DNA of 64,000 bases, from positions 295,580-359,579 of the forward strand of contig NZ_BMNS01000003.1 of NCBI RefSeq assembly GCF_014646675.1. Direction: 5' to 3'. This document shows, in pieces, positions 25,668 to 35,212 of this stretch. Under the pieces are notes generated by a model. It ran no database searches. It saw only the letters and a list, made by a program, of their open reading frames with translations, and was not told where the DNA came from. Position 1 is the first letter of the stretch. Each line of letters begins with the position of its first letter. This DNA is from Lutibacter litoralis. Its GTDB lineage: Bacteria; Bacteroidota; Bacteroidia; Flavobacteriales; Flavobacteriaceae. The position numbers were made by a program, and so were the translations under genes.

Positions 25668-26405
25668 ATGATACATTTCTTTAGAAAAATAAGATATCAA
25701 TTATTCACAAAAACCCTGCCTTCCGGACAGGCAGGTAAGTTTAGCAAATATCTTCTGTACGCATTAGGAGAAATTATTTTGGTTGTCATTGGGATTTTGA
25801 TAGCTCTTAAGATTAACAACTTAAATAACCAGCAAATTTTAAATAAGGCAGAAGTAACATCTTATCAAAGTATTAAAAATCAGGTTATTGAAGATAAAGC
25901 CGAATTAACGCAAGTAAAAGAAATCAATAATTATTTAAAAAAAACTTACCAACGTGCCAATAAAATAATTGAAGAGCAAGATTTTAACAAGGCAGATTCA
26001 TTGGCATTAATGGCTATGGGCTTGTCGTTGTATTCCGATTTTCATAGCAGTGGACACATCTATGAAACTTTAGTAAATAGTGGAGATATTAAATTGCTTA
26101 AAAACACTGAAATTTCGAGCAAACTACAGAAGCTGGAAATAACCTATATAAACGTTAATAATCTAGAAGATATCCATTGGGAAATTATCATAAATGAATT
26201 ATCTCCATTACTTCGAGGTGTGATTAATTACAACACGAAAAAGCCAGTTCAAGCCAAAAAATTATTTGAAGTAGAAATTCAAAATTATTTTGTAGAGAAT
26301 ATTTATTTAACCATTAGAAAGGACTTGGCATATACCAAGGCTCTTCGGTAAATAGAAACGATTATTAATTTGATTGACAATGAACTTAATTTAAATAATA
26401 AGTAA
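25668..26405 (+). pseudogene. DUF6090 membrane protein with an in-frame stop near the C-terminus
   Basis: This encodes a DUF6090 family protein of unknown function. It begins MIHFFRKIRYQLF, then has a single transmembrane segment with the family signature LGEIILVVIGILIALKINN (about residues 35-53), then a long helical region. A TAA at 26349-26351 stops it after 227 residues. The same frame continues for 17 codons (starting IETIINLIDNEL) to a second TAA at 26403-26405, one base before the next ATG. Such a tail looks like the normal DUF6090 C-terminus, so the inner stop is probably a mutation, and the truncated protein may still work. Residues TLPSGQAGK near position 18 come from a palindromic repeat inserted in the gene. 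Confidence 0.65.
25715..25735. repeat. Palindromic repeat inside the DUF6090 coding region
   Basis: CCTGCC and GGCAGG flank TTCCGGACA, forming a GC-rich palindrome unlike the surrounding AT-rich DNA. It resembles the CCTGCC...GGCAGG repeats of flavobacterial genomes. It keeps the frame open and adds the residues LPSGQAG. Confidence 0.65.
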
Positions 26406-26406
26406 C

Positions 26407-27255
26407 ATGAAACATTCTAGTTTTATTAAAAACGATGCCAAAAAGGTATTTAAAGAAAAAGGAACTTGCTCTCAAACATTTGCCTACCTCCTAAATAGAG
26501 AATTTGGATACAATAAAGCCAGTGAAGAACGTGCAACCGACCCTATGGCCGGTGGTTTGATGCTAAAAGGACATCAATGTGGTATGCTTTGGGGAGCATC
26601 ATTAGCGGTAGGAGCGGAAGCTTATCGTAGAAGTCAAAACAGTGATGAAGCCATTCGTTTAGCAATAATAGCGACGCAAAAATTATTGGAATCTTTTTCT
26701 AAACGTACTAACACTATTAATTGTCGTGACATTACTCATAGTAATCTGGATAGTTTTTTTGGCTTGACCAAATATATGATAAAAACCATGCTTCAAGGAA
26801 TGAATAACAGTACCTGTTTTAATTTAGCAGAAAATTGGTTGCCAGAAGCAATACAATCTGCTAAGGAAGGTTTATCACAAGAGGCAACCTTTAGTAAAAC
26901 CCAAAAGGCTATAAGCTGTGCAACAGAAGTCGCTAAAAAAATGGGAGCAACTGATGAAGAGCAGATAATTGTTGCAGGATTTGCAGGAGGATTGGGTTTA
27001 AGTGGAAATGCCTGTGGTGCTTTAAGCACGGCTATTTGGCTGAATTCTTTAAAATGGGTAAAGGAAAACCCTGATAAATCTGCTTTCAAAAATAAGAATG
27101 CCAAAGCCGCCTTAAAAGTATTCAATACAGAAACAAATTCTGAAATGTTATGCCAAAATCTATGCCAACAACAGTTTAAATCTGTTGAGGAACATACCCA
27201 ATTTATTAAAAATGGTGGTTGTAGTAAACTGATTGAAACCCTGGCTAAATCATAA
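26407..27255 (+). CDS. C_GCAxxG_C_C family protein
   Basis: This 282-residue protein belongs to the family named for the cysteine pattern C-GCAxxG-C-C. Visible features include GTCSQTFAYLLNREFG near the N-terminus, MAGGLMLKGHQCGMLWGASLAVG, a second half with AISCATEVAKKMG, FAGGLGLSGNACGALSTAIWL, and closing cysteines in MLCQNLCQQQF and GGCSKLIE. The two halves look like an internal duplication. The clustered cysteines suggest redox activity or metal binding, but no member has a function I can cite. It follows the DUF6090 gene closely and could be cotranscribed. Confidence 0.85.
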   Translation: MKHSSFIKNDAKKVFKEKGTCSQTFAYLLNREFGYNKASEERATDPMAGGLMLKGHQCGMLWGASLAVGAEAYRRSQNSDEAIRLAIIATQKLLESFSKRTNTINCRDITHSNLDSFFGLTKYMIKTMLQGMNNSTCFNLAENWLPEAIQSAKEGLSQEATFSKTQKAISCATEVAKKMGATDEEQIIVAGFAGGLGLSGNACGALSTAIWLNSLKWVKENPDKSAFKNKNAKAALKVFNTETNSEMLCQNLCQQQFKSVEEHTQFIKNGGCSKLIETLAKS

Positions 27256-27318
27256 TTAATAATTTTCCAGTAGTACTTTTTCTGAATTAACGATTTATAA
27301 TTTTGGGATGTATTTTAT

Positions 27319-27507
27319 TTATTTAACTTTCAATTTTTCAACAACTAAAATATAATCAATTTTTGCTGCACCCCCAATTACCAAAAATGCTGGCTTTACA
27401 TTTGGAATTATAGAAATTAAATCTCCATCCATTTTATTTATAAAATTCTCTAATTTTTCTTGCATATTGTCAGATTTGACATCTATGCGGTTTACACGAT
27501 ACTTCAT
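27319..27507 (-). CDS. Small hypothetical protein
   Basis: This is a 62-residue frame with a good ATG start and balanced composition (MKYRVNRIDVKSDNMQEKLE, then a hydrophobic strand AFLVIGGAAKIDYILVVEKL). It reads like a real small alpha/beta protein rather than a chance frame, similar to short DUF4177-like proteins, but I cannot assign a family. It converges with the C_GCAxxG_C_C gene. Confidence 0.5.
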   Translation of the reverse strand: MKYRVNRIDVKSDNMQEKLENFINKMDGDLISIIPNVKPAFLVIGGAAKIDYILVVEKLKVK

Positions 27508-28281
27508 AATAAATATTTTAATTGGTTGTTTTCTATAAAGTTAGGGTTTTATTAAATCAAATTACGTCTTGTCGATATTTAAAAATACTCTCTCTTGTTA
27601 TAGATAAATGATATTTAATAAAGTTTATTTATTATAACTGTAAACTTTAAATTACGTAATATTCTGATATTCAGTGCTTAATAAGGGTTTTATTACTGTG
27701 TGGGTTGTCTTGAAACAATAAAACCTTGTAAATCACAAGATTATAGGGCTTTTTGCGGAAAAAGAGGAACCATCCAAAATTTTACTTGTTGAGATTAAAT
27801 AAGGCTTTCAGGAGGTATGATATTTTAGTGACACCGAATTAGCCTTTTTAAGATTATTTTAACTATTGTCATAGGAGTTGTAAATATTAATAGAGCTTAA
27901 GAATGTCTAAAATTTTATAAATTTTTGATGAATTATAATTCTTTAATTTTAGAATATATTCTAAAAAAGGAAGATTGAAATTAATAAAACTTATGGATTC
28001 AAAATTCTTAGTGAGTAAAAATAACCTCGACAGGATTTAAACCTGTTTCAAATATCCTATTATTTATAGTAGTTTAGAAATGTCAAAGAGTAGGAGGTAG
28101 TCATTTAACTACCATAAATATTAAATGAGTATAATATAAATTACTTTCTGACTCGTCCTAAAATAACTATATAGATTTATAAATTAATTCTCATATAATT
28201 ACACCGCTTAATTTTTTATTCTAAAAATCTAATACAATCTTTTTATCCTGGTTAGTCTATTAAATATTTATTGATTCATAA
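27508..28281. other. Gene-free region at the left edge of the sugar island
   Basis: I see no gene in these 770 AT-rich bases. They hold a 24-base direct repeat (27747-27770) shared with 41924-41947 and a hairpin at about 28032-28048 (ACAGG, a 7-base loop, CCTGT) whose size fits a tRNA T-arm read on the minus strand. The blocks TGACACCGAATTAG (near 27830) and CTGTTTCAAATATCCT (near 28045) recur in altered form near 42230 and 42180. The region looks like decayed integration-site DNA. Confidence 0.5.
27747..27770. repeat. Left copy of a 24-bp direct repeat flanking the sugar island
   Basis: The sequence starts GGCTTTTTGCGG and ends AAAAAGAGGAAC. It matches the copy at 41924-41947 at 23 of 24 positions in the same orientation. 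The part GCGGAAAAAGAGG, read on the minus strand, resembles the 3' end of a Ser-type tRNA just before a terminator. This would be a typical attachment site, but the tRNA itself is not intact here. Confidence 0.65.
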
Positions 28282-28282
28282 A

Positions 28283-28310
28283 AAAAGACTGTCTTTCCAG
28301 ACAGTCTTTT
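28283..28310 (-). terminator. Terminator of the first susCD operon
   Basis: A perfect 12-bp stem (AAAAGACTGTCT at 28283-28294 with AGACAGTCTTTT at 28299-28310) with a 4-base loop and flanking A/T runs lies about 35 bases after the susD stop codon. Confidence 0.9.
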
Positions 28311-28345
28311 TACATTAAACTCAACCAAACTATTTAATATTTGTT

Positions 28346-29893
28346 TTAATCAATTTTAGAATTTGCTTGTATTTCCGATAACGGAACTGGAAGATATGAG
28401 TGTTCAGGAGCACTAAATCCAATTCTACCAGCAGCCTGCATTGCCTGATCTAACATACCCCATCTTCTTAAGTCAAAAAATCGAGTAGATTCCAGTGTTA
28501 ATTCCATTGTTCTTTCATGAATTATTTGTGCTTTCACATCCGACTGAGAACTTACGGTTAAATTAGGCATTAAACCATGAGTATTTCTTACTTGGTTTAT
28601 TAAATCTATTGCCTTTAGTGTATTACCATTTTCATTTAACGCTTCGGCATACATTAATAACACATCAGCATAACGCATTAACACAACGTTTACTCCTACG
28701 TATCCATTATTCCAAACATAATTTGGCAGCCATTTTCTAAAATATACATGATTGTCATGTGTATCTCCATAAGTATCATTCATTAATACATCCCAAGTAT
28801 ACCCTTGCATTTGGTTGGTATTGGTATCGTTATAAAAAGAGTCTTTAAAATAAAGTGAACCGTACAATCTATTGTCATACAAACCATTGGTGGCAATCAT
28901 CCCTTCTTTTTTCATTTCATTTACAGCAGCCATTGAAGCTTCAATTCCTCCCCATCCGCCAACAGACCAATCACCTACAAAGAAATGGAGTGCGGTAGCA
29001 TTCCATGAAGTTGCATCTCCACTTTTAAATTGTAATTCAAAAATAGATTCGGAGTTATTTTCATTCTCACCATTAAAAAGACTTAAAAAATTAGGTTCTA
29101 AGGAGTAATTCCCAACGCCATCGTCAACAATCTGTTTAAACGTGTCGGCGGCATTTTCAAAATCACTACTTTCAGAAGATGAACTATCTCCTGCTTTGTA
29201 TAAATAAGCTTTACCCAAATAAGCCAATGCAGCACCTTTACTAGCTCTACCTAAATTTTCAGCGTTATTTGTTGGAGGAAGCATTTCAGCAGCAGTTTTA
29301 AAATCATTAATTATTGCAGTCCAAGATTCTGGTCTACCTGCTAACTCTTTATCCAACGTTTCTTGCGAAATAATATCTGTTCTCAAAATAATTTGTTCAA
29401 AAAGTGTTAACAATTTAAAATGGTAATATGCTCTTAAAAAAGTAGCTTCACCAATAATTTGTTTTTTTTCTGCATCTGATATTTGTTCACTGGTCATAGC
29501 ACCAACTTTTGAAATTACTTGATTTGCAAAATTTAAACCTTTATAATTAGTAGTCCATAAAACATCTACAAAAGTATGACCGTTTGTATACGTAAAATTA
29601 AAAATAGACATCCAATGTCCATAGTTTGTTGCATCTGGTCCGGGCATTGCATAATCAGATCTAAAGTATTCAACTACTGGCCTTCCTTCTTGCCAGCCGT
29701 CCCAAAAATTACTTCTTGATTCTAATTCTGCATAAGCAGCAGTTAGTCCAGATCTTGCATCTTCTGCATTTCTCCAAAAGCTTTCTGAGGTTAATTGATC
29801 TGGTGATGATTGCTCTAAAAATTCATCATCGTTACAAGATACTAATGCTAGCATAGTAAATGCTATCATACATATTTTATTTATATATTTCAT
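28346..29893 (-). CDS. SusD/RagB family outer-membrane glycan-binding lipoprotein
   Basis: This 515-residue surface lipoprotein has a lipobox at LALVSC with the acylated cysteine at C20. It has the SusD alpha-helical TPR scaffold, with an N-terminal SusD-like part (EFLEQSSPDQLTSESFWRNA) and a C-terminal RagB/SusD part ending ERTMELTLESTRFFDLRRWG. These proteins hold oligosaccharides over the SusC pore. It lies 17 bases after susC and forms the operon pair. The substrate is probably a beta-galactose- or alpha-glucose-containing glycan, judging from the GH2 and GH63-like neighbours. Confidence 0.95.
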   Translation of the reverse strand: MKYINKICMIAFTMLALVSCNDDEFLEQSSPDQLTSESFWRNAEDARSGLTAAYAELESRSNFWDGWQEGRPVVEYFRSDYAMPGPDATNYGHWMSIFNFTYTNGHTFVDVLWTTNYKGLNFANQVISKVGAMTSEQISDAEKKQIIGEATFLRAYYHFKLLTLFEQIILRTDIISQETLDKELAGRPESWTAIINDFKTAAEMLPPTNNAENLGRASKGAALAYLGKAYLYKAGDSSSSESSDFENAADTFKQIVDDGVGNYSLEPNFLSLFNGENENNSESIFELQFKSGDATSWNATALHFFVGDWSVGGWGGIEASMAAVNEMKKEGMIATNGLYDNRLYGSLYFKDSFYNDTNTNQMQGYTWDVLMNDTYGDTHDNHVYFRKWLPNYVWNNGYVGVNVVLMRYADVLLMYAEALNENGNTLKAIDLINQVRNTHGLMPNLTVSSQSDVKAQIIHERTMELTLESTRFFDLRRWGMLDQAMQAAGRIGFSAPEHSYLPVPLSEIQANSKID

Positions 29894-29910
29894 TTTCTAA
29901 ATTTTTAAAG

Positions 29911-32900
29911 TTAAAATTGAAGTTGTACGCCAAGAATGACTGATTTGTATTTTGGATAAAGACTTCTATCAATACCTCTTGATAAAATACTTCCTCCAAC
30001 CTCTGGATCTAAACCACTGTAATTTGTAAACGTAAATAAGTTTTGTCCAGTTAAATAAACTCTACATTTTGACACCTGAAGACTTTCAAGCGTTTCTTTA
30101 TTTATACTATATCCTAGTTGTATTGTTTTAATTCGGAAATAACCACCATCTTCTAAGAATCTAGTTGAAGCTCTGGTATTTTGATTCGGATCACCAAGAA
30201 CAGCTCTTGGTATATCAGTATTGGTATTAGTAGGAGTCCAAGCATTTAATGTTTCGGTTTTAAAATTTCTACCACTATCCATTCCTAACATTTCAAAATC
30301 ATTTCCATTGTAAATTTTATTTCCACCAACACCTTGAAAAAATAAATTGAAATCAAATCCTTTATAATCTGAATTTAAACTTAAACTATACTCATATTTT
30401 GGTATTGCTGTTCCTTGGTAGGTAGCGTCATCATTATTAATAATACCATCATTATTTTGATCCACAAATCGGATATCTCCCGGTGCAGCTTCTGGTTGAA
30501 TTAATTCACCATTTAAACTATGCGCATCAATTTCAGTCTGATTTTGAAAAATTCCATCTGCAGTTGGTAAAAAGAATGCTCCTGGCTCATGTCCTACTTT
30601 CGTTTGATTCACAAAATGGTCCGAACCATATTTTAAGCCAACGCCATACAATACCTGATCTTCACTACTTAATTTAGTAACTTCACTATTTATGGTTGTA
30701 AAAGTTGCAAAAGCATTATAATGAAACTCGTTATCATTATTTTTATAACCAAGTTCAAATTCAAATCCTTTATTTTCAAATGCACCTACATTTACAACCG
30801 GACTGTTAATCCCCGCTGAAGGCGAAACCACTTTGGTTATTAATAAATCTTCTGTACTACTTTTATAATAATTCATTGCACCCGACAACTTTCTGTCTAA
30901 TAACGCGAAATCCAATCCGTAGTTAGAAGAAATGTTTGTTTCCCATTGTAAATCATCATTTTGTAAATCTCTTGCAATACTTCCTAATGAAGACGTTTGA
31001 GGATTTCCAAATACATAACCTCCATCATTCTGACTTTTTCCCTGACTAATTAGAGCAACATAATCATAATATCCTAAAGCACTATCATTTCCTGCCTGCC
31101 CCCAACTTGTTCTTAATTTTAAGAAATCAAAGATAGTTTGGTTTTCCATAAATTTTTCATCGGTAATTTTCCATCCCAATGCAAATGAAGGAAATACTCC
31201 ATATCTGTTATTTTTACCAAATTTTGAGCTACCATCTCTACGAACACTCGCTTGAAATAAATATTTTTCATCATAAGAATAGTTTATTCTTCCAAAGTAA
31301 GAAACCAAACTATATTCGGCATTTGTACCACTGGCAGCATACGTTCCATCAGCAAAAGCATTTAGAGTATTAAAACTATCATCTAAAATAATAGCAGGAA
31401 CTTTATTTCCATCTTCATCTAATTTATACCCTTCACCTTGTGCGTAAGTTTCTTTAAAAGGCTCAGATACTCGTTGATATCCCACCAAAACATCAAATGA
31501 GTTTTTATTTAATTCAAATTTATAATTTGCAGTATATTCTTGATTTAATCTTCTGAACTCATTATTGTATTCCGACACAAAAGCGTATTCATCAGACTCT
31601 TCTGTAACATCTCTAACTTGGAAGGGTGTGTGAAAACTATAGTTATAATTAGCCAAATTTGACATGGAAAAATTAGCTTTTACATTTAATCCTTCAATAA
31701 TTTCATATCCAAATGTTATATTTCCTAAAAAATATTTCAAATTGGTATTTCCTTGAAGAAAAGCAGCGTCTCCAACCGGATTACGGTGATCAGGCAAATC
31801 GCCATCTCTAAAGCCAAAACCATATTCTTTCGTGTTATCATATACTGGAATTAATGGAGAAATATTATATGTTTCTCGCAATGAAAACTTATAAGTCTCT
31901 TTATTTGTCTCAGTATAATTTAAATTGGTATTAATTTTTAATTTACCTTTTTTAATACCCAAATTAGCACTAATCCCTTTTTTTGTATAATCCGACCCAA
32001 TTAACAATCCAATTTCGTCGGCAAAATTTCCTGAAACACTATAATTAATGTTATCTGTTGCACCACTCACTCTTACATTTAGCAATGATAACTGCCCACT
32101 TCTATGCGTTTCATCAATCCAATCTGTATTTACAGCAGGTGGATTTTGCACATAAAGAGGTAAAGTACCTCCTGCATTTTCAAACATTTGACCATGAACT
32201 TTTACGTAACCTTGTGCATCCAACAAATCCATTTCATTTCTAGATGTATTGCTGCTATAAGATGATTCAATATCAATTCTTGGTTTTCCTAGTTTTCCTG
32301 TTTTGGTAGTAACAATTACAACTCCATTAGCAGCCCTTGTACCATAAATTGCACCAGAAGCAGCATCTTTTAAAACTTCTATAGAGGCAATGTTGTTTGA
32401 ATCCATAAAAGAAGGATCTGCTTGTACACCATCAATAATATACAAAGGTTGATTGTTTCCAAAACTCCCAATTCCTCTAATCATAATATCTGATGCAGAA
32501 CCTGGACTACCTGAAGATGAAGTTACAGTAACTCCAGAAACTCTACCTTGTAAAGCACTCATTGGGTCAGATGTTACAACTTGTGTTAATTCACTCGCTT
32601 TTACTTGTCCAATTGCACCAGTTACATCACTCTTTTTCTGAGTTCCATAGCCAATAACAACAACTTCGTCTAAACTTTCTGCACTTTCTTGTAAAGTAAC
32701 ATTTATAGTTTTTTGATTTCCTACTGTAATCTCTTTGGTTAAAAAGCCTAAATAGCTATAAACCAATACTGTTTGTTCGTTTGGGACTTCAATAGAATAG
32801 TTTCCATCAAAGTCAGATTGTACACCAATGGATTGATTACTTTTAATAGTAACTGTTGCTCCAGGAAATGGAATTCCTTTAGTATCTGTAATCGTACCGT

Positions 32901-33018
32901 TTACTTTAATGCTTTGAGAAAAAGAATTGGAAGTAAACCCAAACGTTACAAACACAAAAAGCAATAAAAACAGACCACTAAAAGATTTGTTTTGATTTTT
33001 TGATTGTTGTTTTTTCAT
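29911..33018 (-). CDS. SusC/RagA family TonB-dependent glycan transporter
   Basis: This 1035-residue outer-membrane transporter has a signal peptide (about residues 1-35), an N-terminal carboxypeptidase-regulatory-like domain (about 38-115), a TonB box region followed by DEVVVIGYGTQKKSDVTGAI, the plug domain with the DAASGAIYGTRAANGVVIVTT signature split over residues 215-240, and a 22-strand barrel ending in SVILGVQLQF. It imports oligosaccharides together with the adjacent SusD, using TonB-ExbBD energy. No regulator-interacting N-terminal extension is present, so its control is likely by the nearby LuxR-type regulator and not by an anti-sigma pair. Confidence 0.96.
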   Translation of the reverse strand: MKKQQSKNQNKSFSGLFLLLFVFVTFGFTSNSFSQSIKVNGTITDTKGIPFPGATVTIKSNQSIGVQSDFDGNYSIEVPNEQTVLVYSYLGFLTKEITVGNQKTINVTLQESAESLDEVVVIGYGTQKKSDVTGAIGQVKASELTQVVTSDPMSALQGRVSGVTVTSSSGSPGSASDIMIRGIGSFGNNQPLYIIDGVQADPSFMDSNNIASIEVLKDAASGAIYGTRAANGVVIVTTKTGKLGKPRIDIESSYSSNTSRNEMDLLDAQGYVKVHGQMFENAGGTLPLYVQNPPAVNTDWIDETHRSGQLSLLNVRVSGATDNINYSVSGNFADEIGLLIGSDYTKKGISANLGIKKGKLKINTNLNYTETNKETYKFSLRETYNISPLIPVYDNTKEYGFGFRDGDLPDHRNPVGDAAFLQGNTNLKYFLGNITFGYEIIEGLNVKANFSMSNLANYNYSFHTPFQVRDVTEESDEYAFVSEYNNEFRRLNQEYTANYKFELNKNSFDVLVGYQRVSEPFKETYAQGEGYKLDEDGNKVPAIILDDSFNTLNAFADGTYAASGTNAEYSLVSYFGRINYSYDEKYLFQASVRRDGSSKFGKNNRYGVFPSFALGWKITDEKFMENQTIFDFLKLRTSWGQAGNDSALGYYDYVALISQGKSQNDGGYVFGNPQTSSLGSIARDLQNDDLQWETNISSNYGLDFALLDRKLSGAMNYYKSSTEDLLITKVVSPSAGINSPVVNVGAFENKGFEFELGYKNNDNEFHYNAFATFTTINSEVTKLSSEDQVLYGVGLKYGSDHFVNQTKVGHEPGAFFLPTADGIFQNQTEIDAHSLNGELIQPEAAPGDIRFVDQNNDGIINNDDATYQGTAIPKYEYSLSLNSDYKGFDFNLFFQGVGGNKIYNGNDFEMLGMDSGRNFKTETLNAWTPTNTNTDIPRAVLGDPNQNTRASTRFLEDGGYFRIKTIQLGYSINKETLESLQVSKCRVYLTGQNLFTFTNYSGLDPEVGGSILSRGIDRSLYPKYKSVILGVQLQF

Positions 33019-33284
33019 TTTAAAATAGATTTGTTAGTTAACAAATGCCTTAAATTTTGACATTAAGTTTATACTGTCAAATATTGTATTATTATTTAAT
33101 AAACCCATATAAATGGACTTTACTTGACCTTTACATAGTGTCTGCTTTTTTATTTTTTAAGGAATGTTTGATATCAAAAAAAGAAATGATTTTATAAAGA
33201 GAAAAGAAATTTCATTTTTAATTTTAAGGCGCAAAGAATTACTTAGCCCTTTATTAATTGTATGGTAAAGTGTATATAAATAAC

Positions 33285-34979
33285 TTAAATATTTTCTAGG
33301 AAACTAACTAAATTTTCTTTTTTATCTAAATTCAGTTTTTTTCTTAAGCGATGTCTGCTAATTTCTACTGAATTTAAAGAAATGTTATTAATATTCGATA
33401 TTTCTTTAGAGCTTAGTTTAAGCTTAACCTGAACTGCCAGCTGAACATCCTTATCAGTTAGGTGAGGATATTTTTCTTTAATGCGAAATAAAAAATCACT
33501 TTGTAAAGTTTCTACACTTGTATGGAATTTTTGAATATCTTCATTAATATTAAGCTTAAAAGCATACTCTTGTATAAGTTTAGTAATATCTTTTTTTGTT
33601 TGATTTATACTTGTAAAAGTTAAGCTTTTAAAGGATTTTGTTAGATCTCCATATATAGATGTTCTTTGAGATATAAACAATGCTAAATTTGTGAGCTCTT
33701 TCATACGGAATTCTAACTTGTGCTCAAGGTTTTCTTGAAGAAGTGCTTGTGTTTTTAATTTTTCTTTTGATAGTCTATCGTTTTGTTGGTAAATAGCTTT
33801 TTTCTTTTTTATATTGTTTCTAAGTGAAGTAATAACAAGAATACCTATAACTACTAATAATATAGCACCAACTAATAACGATTTCTTTTTTTGTGCTTCT
33901 AGGTTTCTTTGCTGTTCTAATAATTTAATCTCTGATTTTCTTCGTTCCGCCTCATATAAAATTCTCATTTCAGCTAATTTTTCACTTTTATTATTCGAAA
34001 AAATTTCTGATTTTCCTAAATTATACATTTTATATTTAGAAAGTGCTTCTTTATAATTTCCGATTGCTAAAAAGTAATCAGACATAATTCTATCATTCTC
34101 AACTATCAACTCCTTATTGTCTGTTAACCCTTCCGTTATCAATCTAGATTCTTTTAAAAGTAAATAGCATTTATCATAATTTTTAAGCATTAAATTTACC
34201 ATTGAAAGCTCATTTAAAATATTAGCCTTATTATGATTGTTTTTGATTTGATTTGTAATTTTTAAAGAAGATTCTAGAAATGTCTTGGCAGAATCGAGTT
34301 CATTAATTTTGCGATAGCAGACCCCTATATTTGTTAAGGTTACAGCCGTCCTATTTTTATTTTTAAATTCTTTTTTTAATTCTAAAGATTTTTTCAAAAA
34401 AGACAACGCCAATTTGTAGTTTCCTTTTTGCTCATGAATCACCCCTATACTATTATAACTATATGCAATTCGCTGTTTGTCACCTATTTTTTCGTGTAAT
34501 TTTAATGTTTCTGTATGGTATTCCAGCGCTTTATCAAAATACCCAATATCAAAATATAACCATCCGAGTGTACGTAATGTAAAGGCTAAATCATAATCAT
34601 TCTCAATATTTTTTCTAATTTCTAACGATTTTAACCCAAACTCCAAGGCCTTATTGTAAGAATCGTTGAACAAATAACCTTGACAAAGATTTATAAGTGC
34701 CAATCCTTCTTGACTTTTATCCTTTAATTTTTGTGATAGTTTTAAAGCTTCGTTTGCATATTCAATAGTTTTATTAGGATTTATTGACCAATAAATTTCT
34801 GCAACTCGATTTAGTAAGGGTATTTTATCTTCACCTGTTGAGTAAGGCAAAATTGCTAGTAAACTATCCAATTCTTTTTGAGAATCACTCGGATTCTCAT
34901 CCCAAATATTTATTTGAGAATAAATAGTAGAACTTACAAATACAAGAATAAAAAAAATTAGTTTATTAAATTTTCTCAT
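33285..34979 (-). CDS. TPR transmembrane regulator with LuxR-type helix-turn-helix
   Basis: This 564-residue protein has a signal-anchor (residues 1-21), about six tetratricopeptide repeats (residues 55-330, such as AYSYNSIGVIHEQKGNYKLA), a coiled coil, one transmembrane helix (SLLVGAILLVVIGILVITSL, about 371-390), a second coiled coil and a C-terminal LuxR/GerE-like DNA-binding domain (about 495-560, LSSKEISNINNISLNSVEIS). Periplasmic TPRs would sense a signal and the cytosolic HTH would bind DNA. In flavobacteria such proteins often sit beside PULs. Its place between susCD and the glycosidases makes it the likely regulator of this locus. Confidence 0.88.
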   Translation of the reverse strand: MRKFNKLIFFILVFVSSTIYSQINIWDENPSDSQKELDSLLAILPYSTGEDKIPLLNRVAEIYWSINPNKTIEYANEALKLSQKLKDKSQEGLALINLCQGYLFNDSYNKALEFGLKSLEIRKNIENDYDLAFTLRTLGWLYFDIGYFDKALEYHTETLKLHEKIGDKQRIAYSYNSIGVIHEQKGNYKLALSFLKKSLELKKEFKNKNRTAVTLTNIGVCYRKINELDSAKTFLESSLKITNQIKNNHNKANILNELSMVNLMLKNYDKCYLLLKESRLITEGLTDNKELIVENDRIMSDYFLAIGNYKEALSKYKMYNLGKSEIFSNNKSEKLAEMRILYEAERRKSEIKLLEQQRNLEAQKKKSLLVGAILLVVIGILVITSLRNNIKKKKAIYQQNDRLSKEKLKTQALLQENLEHKLEFRMKELTNLALFISQRTSIYGDLTKSFKSLTFTSINQTKKDITKLIQEYAFKLNINEDIQKFHTSVETLQSDFLFRIKEKYPHLTDKDVQLAVQVKLKLSSKEISNINNISLNSVEISRHRLRKKLNLDKKENLVSFLENI

Positions 34980-35212
34980 TGATCATTAATTTAGTAATTA
35001 TAAAGAATTACGTTTTTATTATAAAGATTTCCACTAACTATATTTAGTTACAAATGTAGATATTATTAATTGAAGAACTTTTCTAAAAATAACCAAATGA
35101 AAGGTTAAGTAAAGGTCTTTTTTGTATTAGTAAAGAAATTTGTTCGAAATTTGTTGCGATTAAATTTCATATAGAAATTAAAACTTGTAATTAACACATA
35201 CCCTAGTTGAAA

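Noticed and set aside
27508-28281. An intact tRNA gene at the island edge
   Set aside because: Only a T-arm-like hairpin and a 3'-end-like fragment are visible, with no anticodon or D arm that I can fold.
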